The notes under the pieces: model-generated
What the model was told of the DNA's origin: nothing
Seen by the model: only the letters and a program-made list of their open reading frames with translations
The model's database searches: none
Made by a program: the position numbers and the translations under genes
In this document: positions 55,503 to 64,000 of the stretch, piece by piece
How the letters are laid out: every line of letters starts with the position of its first letter
Position numbering within the stretch: the stretch's first letter is position 1
Assembly: GCA_963920635.1 (NCBI GenBank)
Contig: OY987298.1
Span: 64,563,949-64,627,948 of the forward strand
DNA: 64,000 nucleotides
Reading direction: 5' to 3'
From: Pseudeuparius sepicola
Lineage: Eukaryota; Arthropoda; Insecta; Coleoptera; Anthribidae

Positions 55503-58500
55503 TGGCGGCAAGCGCCCAAGGCCCACCCACACGCCGCCTCTTCGTCATCGACCGTGCTACCAAACGTCAGTTCCTGGTGGACACCGGCGCAGACATCTGC
55601 GTGTATCCTCGTCATTTGTTGCGTGGACCGCGCAAGAAGTCCACATACCAGCTAGCAGCAGCCAACGGCACGGTGATTGCTACGTACGGTACATCACCCC
55701 TGTCACTCAACTTAGGCTTGAGGCGCGATTTCCCGTGGATATTCGTAGTGGCGGACGTATCCAAACCCATCATCGGTGCGGATTTCCTAGCACATTACGG
55801 GTTATTGGTGGATCTACGAAACCAGCGTCTCATCGATCAAGAAACCGACTGCTTCGCACGTGAAAGAGTACTCCGCAGCGATATCCCTTGTGTAAAGGTA
55901 ATCACTAACGACTCACTTTACCACAAGCTTCTTGCAGAGTACCCCGAGACCACGCGACCTGACGGTAGAGCACCCGTAATACGCCACAACACGCAACACC
56001 ACATAGAAACTACTCCAGGACCACTCCAGGCGAGCAAACCACGGCGCCTCGCACCTGATCGTTTCCTAGTTGCACGCAAGCAGTTCGAGGCGATGCTGCA
56101 GCTAGGTACAGTGAGACCCTCGTCGAGCAGCTGGGCCGCGCCGCTACACATGGTACCCAAAAACGACGGCGATTGGAGACCATGCGGCGACTACCGTGCA
56201 TTCAACGACAGGACGATTCCAGACAGGTATCCCGTGCGCCACATACAAGACTTTGCGCAAGAGCTCCGAGGTAAGAAGATTTTTTCAAAAATCGATTTAG
56301 TTCGAGCTTACAACCAAATACCCGTTGCCGAAGACGATGTTCACAAAACAGCAATCACAACTCCATTCGGGTTATTTGAGTTTCCATTCATGAGCTTTGG
56401 CCTCAGGAACGCAGCACAAACATTCCAGAGATTCATAGACGAAGTTCTACGCGGTCTCGATTTTTGCTACGCCTACATAGACGATATCCTGGTTGCATCC
56501 ACTAACGAAGACGAACACCTGGACCACCTACGGACATTGTTCAAGCGTCTACAGGAGTACGGGGTTGTCCTAAACCCAGCAAAGTGCCTGTTCGGCGTGC
56601 CCGAGGTGCTTTTCCTTGGTTTTCTCGTACGCGCGGACGGCATCCAACCACCTCCCGAGAAAGTAGACGCCATCAGAGGATTCAAGCAACCACAGACAGC
56701 GAAACAACTACGCCAATTCCTAGGCATGGTTAACTTTTACAGGGTTAACATGCCAGGAATAGCCCGCACGCAGGCACCTCTCAACCATCTGTTACAGGGA
56801 AACATCAAAGGAAGAGCACCTCTCGGCTGGACACCCGAAGCTAGGGAGGCATTCGCGAAGCTCAAAGAAGACCTCGCCCAGGCAATAATTCTTGCACACC
56901 CCCAGGCACAAGCTTCACTTGCACTGGTGTGCGATGCTTCGGACCACACTGTCGGCGCAGCACTGCAACAGAAGGTCGCAGACACCTGGGAACCACTTGG
57001 ATTCTTCTCCAAGAAGTTGAGCACAACTCAACAGAAGTACAGCGCATTCGACCGCGAGCTACTGGCAATCTACCTAGCTGTCAAGCATTTCAGACACATG
57101 GTAGAAGCTCGCGTGTTCACCATTTTCACCGATCACAAGCCACTCATTTATGCATTCAACCAAAAGCTTGAGAAAGCGTCACCCACACAGGCCAGACAAC
57201 TTGATTCCATTGGGCAGTTTACGACAGACATCAGACACGTAGCTGGTAAGGACTATGTAGTTGCTGACGCTCTGTCAAGAGTGGAGGTGGTTTCAAGTGA
57301 ACCACTGGACTACGCAGCACTAGCAGCATCGCAGGCCAATGACGAGGAGCTGAAAACGTACCTGCCAAGAAGGTTGAGATCCCGAGTTCGGACGCACATG
57401 TTTTTTGCGACGTATCAACGCAAACGATAAGACCTTTCATCACGAGACCGTTTCGACGAGCCGTCTTCAACAGAGTTCACAGCCTATCACACCCAGGGAT
57501 CAAGGCAACGACGAAGCTGGTGACAGACCGCTTCGTGTGGTCCGGCATTAAGAAGGACTGCAGGACATGGGCACGTGCATGCAACGAATGTCAGCGTTCC
57601 AAGATCACTAGACATGCTTCGGCACATGTAGGTGATTTCACGACAACAGCAACACGGTTCCAACATGTCCACCTGGACTTGATCATCATGCCATCCTCTG
57701 AAGGTAACAGGTATTGCCTCACTTGCATTGACAGGTGTACCCGCTGGCCTTTCCGTTACCAGATCAAAAGGCAGAGACAGTCGCCCGAGCTTTCTACAAC
57801 GGTTGGATATGTCGCTTTGGAGTACCCTTGCGAGTAACCACCGACCATGGACGACAATTCACGTCGAGGTTGTTTCAATCTCTCAACCTGCTTGTCGGAA
57901 GCACACATCTGCGAACAACAGCTTACCATCCACAAGCAAACGGAATGGTCGAGCGTCTCCACCGTCAACTGAAAGCAGCCATCAGGTGCCATCAAGACCA
58001 TCAGTGGACAGCAGTTTTGCCGACAGTTCTGCTAGGCATCCGAACCGCTTGGCGAGAAGATCTCCAAGCAACAGCAGCTGACATGGTCTATTGTGAAACG
58101 CCCCGACTGCCTGGAGAGTTCCTCAGCCCACCAGCAGGACGAGACGATGACACCGAACCTTTCATCAAGGAGCTGAGGCGACATTTCCAACACCTCAGTC
58201 CCGCAAAGGTGGTAAGACACGGAGTTCGTAAATCGTTTGTTTTCAGAGACTTGGCAACGACGGAGTACGTGTTCCTGCGACACGATGCACCTAGGCATGC
58301 ACTGCAGATGCCATACGACGGTCCGTACCAAGTCATCAGCAGAGGAGAGAAGACATTCAAGATCGACATCAAAGGCACAGCTACAACCGTTTCCGTCGAT
58401 CGCCTCAAACCAGCATTCATCATCAACGAGGAAGAGACACCAGAACCGGCAGCCCCAACACAACCAGAGACAGGGACCAGCCAGACAGTCGTTTCGCCAA

Positions 58501-58571
58501 CCAGCAAAGCCACAAGTCGCCCGAAAAGAACGGTGCGGTTTGCTGAACGCTATCAAGCAGGCTTCACATAG
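55418..58571 (+). pseudogene. pol: CsRn1-type Pol, two frame breaks in integrase part
   Basis: The first piece (55418-57430, 670 codons) contains protease ([14 protein letters not shown]55), reverse transcriptase ([32 protein letters not shown] near residue 350) and RNase H ([27 protein letters not shown]). Near 57370 the frame changes by one base. The second piece (to ~57750) has the integrase zinc finger (VHSLSHPGIKATTKL...CNECQRSK) and the first catalytic Asp (VHLDLIIM). A second change near 57745 leads to the last piece (to 58571) with VTTDHGRQF, NGMVERLHRQ and a GPY-type C-terminal module (YDGPYQVI). No env follows. The lesions are single-base, so with nearly identical LTRs sequencing error is also possible. 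Confidence 0.92.
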
Positions 58572-58595
58572 CGAGGACATCGTGACTACATCACT

Positions 58596-58608
58596 GGCAG
58601 GGGGGTGC
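58596..58608 (+). other. CsRn1-type polypurine tract
   Basis: GGCAGGGGGGTGC abuts the 3' LTR. Confidence 0.75.
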
Positions 58609-59083
58609 TGTGGCGACAACGCAATTTAATTAGTTCATTAGTTATATTTCATTTTTTCTTATACTTTAAATTTTTATATTACTTTTCATTTTAGTGTTCA
58701 GATTTATCTGTCATTCGTGTAACGGCATTAATAAGCCGGCTTAGGAAACCTTAGATTGTAAAATTGTACCCGTCTGCCTGTAGCCATAAAGTAATACCTT
58801 TTTTCTCTGAGAATCCGTAACTAGATTGCAGGGAAAACCCAGGCAGTTTAAAATCGAATATTTCGGTAAATCTAATGTGAGGTAAATGAAGGGCAAGAAA
58901 GAGGGACTGGAAGATAGTAGACAGTTGTTAACGAGCGATCGACTCGACTACCTCGGCGCGCTCCGGTTTTCCTTTTTCTTGGTCCGTGTATCAGTGTTCT
59001 TTTGTCAAACTCAAATTAATTTACAATAAACAATTCCGTTGCTGTTAGACATTCACTGTGACTTACTCCGCACCTTTCCCACA
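58609..59083 (+). repeat. CsRn1-type 3' LTR
   Basis: 475 bp copy of 53995-54469, followed by the GACA target duplication. Confidence 0.95.
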
Positions 59084-59196
59084 GACAAAAAACACTAAGC
59101 AAAAAGGAAGTATATTCTAGTCTAGGCAAGACTGTAGTCCAGGAGAGTAAAAAAATGACAATTCGACCTCGTCCACAAGATATCATTTCCGGAAAA

Positions 59197-59777
59197 CTAT
59201 TGGGGCCTTGTTTGTTTGGATAAAGAAAACAAATTAGTGTAGATGTTACTAAGACCTGCAACATCACTCCTGTAATTCACCGCCTTGTTCACACTAATGT
59301 GAATCATCTCACTGATTATACGTTTATAATAATATTGTTCTTTGTCCAAGATTTTTAGATTTTCAAAATCAAAGCTGTGATCTTCCGAGAAATTATGCTG
59401 AGCTAGTGCAGTTTTTTCTGCTTTATTTCTATTTATTTCTGGGAAATCATATTTGTGTTGGCATATTCTTTGTTTAAGGTATTGTTTAGTGATTCCGATG
59501 TAACACTGGTCACAATCTTTACAATTGACTGAATACACCACATTTAAATTTAGGATGAGTGGTGTTTTATCTTTTAACGTTGAGAATATCGAACTTATCT
59601 GTCGTACAGGATATAACCCAAGCTTGATATTAGGAGTATTATTCTTTAAAAGGTTTTTTATATTATCAGGCAGTTTTGGAACATATGAAAATTTGAAGTA
59701 AATGGGTTTGTTTTTGGTGGTAACTTCCCTATTGACGCATTTTGTTTGAATGTTTTGATAAATTCTATTGATTAGAC
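59197..59777 (-). pseudogene. Penelope-like element: RT end and GIY-YIG endonuclease
   Basis: Read downward from 59777, the frame has the end of the RT region (IYQNIQTKCVNREV), a linker (KLGLYPVRQISSIFSTLKDK), and the GIY-YIG endonuclease. The endonuclease has VVYSVNCKDCDQCYIG, R in LKQRICQH, HNFSEDHSFDF, and Glu in ILDKEQYYYKR. The CxxC preceding YIG is typical of PLE endonucleases. The frame stays open to the stop at 59197, beyond the region shown by its first start-like codon. Upstream coding is interrupted at 59777 by a TIR element and resumes in frame at 63177. The 3' flank is cut by the CsRn1-type element. Reverse transcriptase core motifs are not in this fragment. Confidence 0.9.
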
Positions 59778-62700
59778 CCTTGTCTATCCATTTCTAGTCT
59801 TTCAACGTAAAGCTCAAATGGATTTTATCAATATAGGTCACTAGCCAGATCGCATCCTCATTAAAATTCAGGCATAATTGAAAGCACAATACAGAATCGG
59901 AATATATTCACTCTTTGGACAAGTTAGTTCTGCTCCCCGCCACAGAAAGGCGCCCACGAAAAATCAATAATGTACGAAGTTGCCAAGTCGGCCACGTGCT
60001 ACTAGAAAAATAATTCTATTCAATATAGACAAGGAAGGGCATCATGAAAACAAATATTGCCATAAAAAAATTACCTTGAACCCGGCAGAGGCAGACGACC
60101 GACCGAGATATTCGAGCGGGGAGCGGGCATGTTTATTGATATTTGGGGTGTGAATGTCAAAGAATTTTTATTCTTTGGCTACCTGCGTTTCAGATAGGAG
60201 CTAGTGTAGTTATTATTGTGTTCTCAGGGTGTTATTTTATTGGTTTTATTATTTTTCAATGATTTTACAAGTGCAAGTGAAAAACTAAAATTGTACCTAG
60301 GTAGTTAGAAACTTGAAAAAATTCCCTATAAAAAATTGTTATATTAATAATACCCTTTAGTACCTTCTCGAATTTATACAGAAAAAATACAAAAATGTAG
60401 AGTCACGTAATTTTCAATATTTGCATTACTAATGGCATAAAAAACCAATATGGCGCCCATAAGAAAATCAAAAGATGGTTATAAAATCATGAAGATCTAG
60501 TGGGCATGGATATTTTCTGAAACTTCCTGATGATAGCCCATAATGTCGACTTTATGTAAACTTAGCAAGTTTCATTGTGTTCCTACACAGGGTGATTCAT
60601 ATTTTAGGTAAGTTGGAAAAAGTTACTTTATTTAAACTAGTTTAAGTCTTACTTATGGAGCAAATTTTTTAGATAATTTTTAAGAAAAATCGTGGCACAT
60701 AAAAAATGTCAAGAGGACGTTTTTGTTTACAATTAAAATTTACATAAGAAATTTAATACATACTATAACATACAGGGTGTCCAACTTTAATACTGTACAA
60801 ATCCGTAAAATCTTCATTTTTGGGAGATAATCGCCTAAACTTTTTATTGTTTGAAAGGCCTTAACAAACGCTTTTTTGACCTTCCCGCCAAATTCAAAAT
60901 GCAAATACAGGGCCGGCTGCGATTTTTTATACCCCCGATTTTCTCGAAAACGATTTAGCGATTTTTTTATTTAAAATCTGACTCCACAGCGTTAATCAGA
61001 ACACCCCAAAACCCTTATATACCAAATTTGAATAAAAAATATACAGGAAGTTCCATTCTGCAGGGTGTCAAAATTGAGCAAAATAGGAATTTTAAAGGCA
61101 TCTGCAAAGTCAAGTGTGCCGTGGAATCCATTCAAAACAGTTGAATGGTCAATAGGACCACTCAAGGTGTTGGTGTGCAAAGGTCCAATAGAAAATATAC
61201 AGAGTGTTCTTATCTGTGTCATCTCAAATTACCGAATTTTTTGAACTTTATACGGGTCAAAAATCGAGTATATCAAAACCGCTCCACACTATAAACGAAC
61301 CAAATCTAAAAACTACAGAAGCCTGCCAGTCAGTAAGTCCGGTGTGCCACAACAGGAAAGGCACAGAAAATGTATTATCTTAGAGAGTGACTTTGTTGAG
61401 AAAGGTCCAATAATTTAAATTGTTTTTATTTGCTGGTTGGCATTTTATAAATAAATTAATTACTTTTGTGTTTATTAATATTTTTTCAATGATTCCAAAG
61501 CACTCTTGACTAGTAGAAAGTTTAATAAAAATTCAGAAATTTGAGATGGCTCAGAGAAAAATGCCCTATATATTTTTGTAGTAAATCTTTTCTCACCAAC
61601 ATTTTGAGTGGTCCTGTTCTTGTTAACTGTTAACTGTTTTGAAGTGATTCTATGGCACACTTGACTCGTCAGATGTCTCTAAAATTCCTATTTTGCTCAA
61701 CTTTGACACCCTACAGAATGGAACTCCCTGTATATCTTTGTTCAAATTTGGTATGTGGGGGTTTTGTGGTGTTCTGATTAATGTTGTGGGATCAGATTTT
61801 AAATAAAAAAAATCGCTACATAGGTTTCGTGAAAATCGGGTGTATAAAAAAATCGCCATGAGTTTGCATTTTGAAAATGACAACGAAGGTCAGAAGAAGC
61901 GGATTTAAAGGCTTTTCAAACAAAAAAAAAAGTTTATGCGATTATCTCCAAAAATGAAGATTTTACGGATTTGTACAATTTTAAAGTTGGACACCCTGTA
62001 TATTCAAAGGTGATTCGTTTTTTTCTAAAAACAATTATTGAACTATAATTACCCACATCTCCGCCACTGGTTGTTAAAAGTGCTTGATATTAACATGTTT
62101 AATGCTAACCCATGCCGGTATAACGTTTAAATATCTCTATTAGTTTGGTAAATATTCAATAAAGTCCACATATTTTTCCCAACTTTAACACCCTGTAACT
62201 TTTTTATAAAGCCTTACAAAGATATAGTTTATGCAAGAAAGTGCGGTTATTTTTTTGTTTTCTATCACCTGTTAAAGTGATAAATAATAAAATAATAAAA
62301 AAGAAAATAACCAATTTTATTTTTTCAGGATAGTTAGGAACGGCTTGAACTTTTTTCGATTTCTTTAAAGGGTCTTTTAGAGAGTATCGAAATGCGCAAC
62401 TTTTTTTCTAATTTAATCTACTCTACCTCCTTCAAATTTAGTTACCAATAGTGTAAACACTAAAAGTAAACACCCTGCATAGATAAATAAGCAGTGGATC
62501 GAGTTTAGAGTTAGAGCTAGGCCCTAGCAGAGCCGGTCTAGTATTTATTTTAATTTGCATTGTTTTGATAGAAAAGTAGAAGAAAAAGAAAAGAAATAGG
62601 TTGTTTTTGTACCAGCGTTAGTTTTCAGTGTGTGTTTGCGCTAGGAGATCGATATTTCTGTTGAAAAACTGTTTTACTGTTTTGAATATAATTCGCATAT

Positions 62701-63176
62701 TTCTAAAAATAAGTACCCTTGTCCTTGTCTAAATGGATAGACAAGGTACGTACCTATTTTCTAATATTTCATTTTCACTTAGTCGGGTTCTGGATTCATT
62801 CATAAATGACGCCCCAAGTTCAATCGATTTATGCAATAAATATGCGTGGATAAAAATACACGCTTTGTCCTCATTTGATCCTATTATAAAAACAAAATTT
62901 GAACTGCCCTGTTCTTTATTTAGGTATCTACGTCGATTTCCTTCCTCGTTCGACGGTATTTATTTACTGTGGTTCAACTGAAGAAGTTGAAATATTTAAA
63001 AATGGTATTTTGTGGGACTCTGCCATAAATAATTTATTGATCTGGCAACGTCGCATCAAGATACAATGGAATCTTCTGATGTCTCCAGTAGGTATCTTTC
63101 ATCAACCAGATTAGTAGCGCCATCGTATGGATTACTTTAGAAATACGGTTAACTGACTAGAAATGGATAGACAAGG
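59778..63176. mobile_element. 3.4-kb TIR element inserted in the PLE gene
   Basis: The ends CCTTGTCTATCCATTTCTAG and the inverted copy (ending at 63176) match over about 22 bp. ATTAGAC flanks both sides (59771-59777 and 63177-63183), or GATTAGAC if one terminal base is assigned to the target, so the duplication is 7-8 bp. The PLE reading frame on either side joins across it, which confirms the boundaries. A third copy of the terminus lies inside at about 62712-62738 as a palindrome (CCTTGTCT...AGACAAGG). No transposase was recognised; frames at 62733-63114 are unassigned. An 8-bp duplication would fit hAT or P-type elements. Confidence 0.78.
60773..61998. mobile_element. Long-TIR mariner-type element, nested
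   Basis: The ends CAGGGTGTCCAACTTTAA and its inverted copy are flanked by TA. The inverted repeats run about 400 bp inward (to ~61170 and from ~61600), sharing words such as AATCTTCATTTTTG, TTTGAATAAAAAATATACAG (variants) and TAGGAATTTTA. Each arm holds an internal CAGGGTGTCAAA word, a second terminus-like sequence, so the arms may be composite as in the 22348 element. The interior is non-coding. Confidence 0.8.
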
Positions 63177-63275
63177 ATTAGACTTATAGGATAGTTATTC
63201 AGTTTCAGAATAGATTTTACCTTTTGTTTGTTATCAACATAGTATTGTGGACTACTAAGAGTAGTCGATCTATGT
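63177..63275 (-). pseudogene. PLE reverse transcriptase fragment, upstream part
   Basis: The minus-strand frame contains LVHRSTTLSSPQYY, then VKSILKLNNYP and a run into LINR that continues at 59777. 'HR...LS.P..', followed by 'I...L..NNYP', is the C-terminal end of PLE reverse transcriptase. Upstream coding is lost beyond about 63275, at a run of T. Confidence 0.7.
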
Positions 63276-63279
63276 ACTA

Positions 63280-64000
63280 AGTTTTTTTTTTATGTAGGGC
63301 CTCTAGTAATAATTACTTACTAAGCAGTTACAGCAGAGGGGAGGGCAACTAATTATTGGTAACAAAGAGACCAACATCAAATTATTGTTCTGAAAGTCGC
63401 CGGGAAAATATTTTTTATCTGCTTTGTAATATTTGGGAGGAGTACCATATTCTATGAATGTAAAACGATTTCGATGTTCGCAACGACTTCTGTTTTCTTT
63501 ATTCGAGAAAGAAACATTGTCCGAATGATTTACAGCGGCAGTTAGCAGCCTCAGCGGGGCGCTCCTGTAGGTGTCTGGCTTTCTCTTCTATTTCGAACTG
63601 GGCACAATAAAAAGGAGGGTTCAGTTTTGTGTTCTTTTAATTGGTTTTTAAAACACATTGTAGTAAAGCAACAATGCAACACTGTTAATGCGAAAAGTAA
63701 ATATAAGCGGTCGGCGGGGGCCCTAAATTGTGATGTATTGCAGGCATTGTCCATTGTTCGTGGAAAGGAACTACGCAAAATGAAAACAGACAGTCGGAGA
63801 ATTGCAATAGAAATTGACAGAATATTTCTAAGGTTTAGAGAGGGCACACCTAATGTTATAGAGACATATAATAAGGAATACTTTATATTTAAAATAAGTA
63901 AGAGTGTGGCATTAATAATGGCACAAGTATATAACTGCATATATTTTGTGCCAAAAAATTACGATTGACCTTAGCAACTACTGGCCAAAACTCAAGAGTT
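63280..64000. other. Unassigned sequence with overlapping open frames
   Basis: Frames of 113 codons on the plus strand (63627-63968) and 129 on the minus strand (63551-63940) overlap each other. The plus-strand one has a basic, helical composition (GKELRKMKTDSRRIAIEIDR) and could be a real remnant, but I recognise neither. The window ends here. Confidence 0.25.

Larger units (their letters stand above)
53995..59083 (+). mobile_element. Ty3/Gypsy retrotransposon, CsRn1 type
   Basis: A 5.1-kb element with 475-bp LTRs that begin TGTGGCGACAACG and end CCACA. It has a 4-bp GACA target duplication (53991-53994 and 59084-59087), a tRNA-Trp primer site, gag, pol and a purine tract. I noticed one difference between the LTRs (A/C near 54401 versus 59015), so the insertion is young. 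The tRNA-Trp primer and the Cys-His-Cys-Cys Gag motif together are the hallmark of the CsRn1 clade. It landed in Penelope-like DNA. One nonsense change and two frame changes disable it. Confidence 0.93.

Noticed and set aside
54439..58629. Minus-strand and alternate-phase frames over the CsRn1-type element
   Set aside because: They are shadows of gag and pol caused by the higher GC content of this element.
60596..60640. Possible MITE end CAGGGTGATTCATATTT
   Set aside because: No inverted partner TGAATCACCCTG was found in the rest of the window.
1..64000. CRISPR array, bacterial operons or rRNA genes
   Set aside because: No regularly spaced short repeats with unique spacers, no operon-like gene packing and no rRNA-like sequence; the content is eukaryotic throughout.

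Overview
The window is animal nuclear DNA, most likely from an insect. It is AT-rich and dominated by transposable elements of kinds common in insect genomes: an errantivirus-type endogenous retrovirus with env, Ty3/Gypsy retrotransposons, Penelope-like elements (PLEs), long-TIR Tc1/mariner relatives, a pogo-like element, a hAT MITE and a spliced DUF7869-type transposase-like gene. A beetle is my best guess from the element mix, but the order cannot be fixed from sequence alone. I found no clear single-copy host gene, CRISPR array or rRNA.

Layout. Positions 1-20,400 hold mostly decayed material: an inverted-repeat structure (693-2937), a mariner-like element with 370-bp TIRs (3999-5612), a DDE_4 transposase scrap (about 6.2-6.5 kb), a broken pogo-like transposase (7961-9878), a non-LTR retrotransposon 3' end (18.3-19.15 kb), a hammerhead-like ribozyme (19,472) and a MITE (19,710-20,382). 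Positions 20,752-31,559 hold two more long-TIR mariner-type elements. The second was split by a 7.8-kb errantivirus (22,808-30,627, minus strand) with apparently identical 224-bp LTRs, a TGAA target duplication, a tRNA-Ser primer site and gag, pro, pol and env.

Positions 31.7-35.1 kb contain a MITE, a 12-bp minisatellite and a long inverted repeat. Positions 35.1-49.9 kb are PLE-derived DNA carrying hammerhead-like ribozymes. A TIR element with an apparently intact three-exon gene (35,672-37,725) and a damaged Gypsy element with about 2-kb LTRs and a duplicated LTR/flank sit within it. Positions 52.8-53.7 kb are a hAT MITE with another MITE nested in it. Positions 53,995-59,083 are a young but frame-broken CsRn1-type Gypsy element with a tRNA-Trp primer site. 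Next to it lies a PLE reverse transcriptase/GIY-YIG fragment that a 3.4-kb TIR element (59,778-63,176) has split.

The most notable discovery is in the errantivirus Pol. Between RNase H and integrase it carries a complete-looking macro domain of the TARG1/OARD1 (ADP-ribose glycohydrolase) type. The lysine and aspartate that are catalytic in human TARG1 are both present at the same spacing. Second in interest are the hammerhead-like motifs in the PLE terminal repeats and the intact spliced DUF7869-type gene bounded by TIRs.
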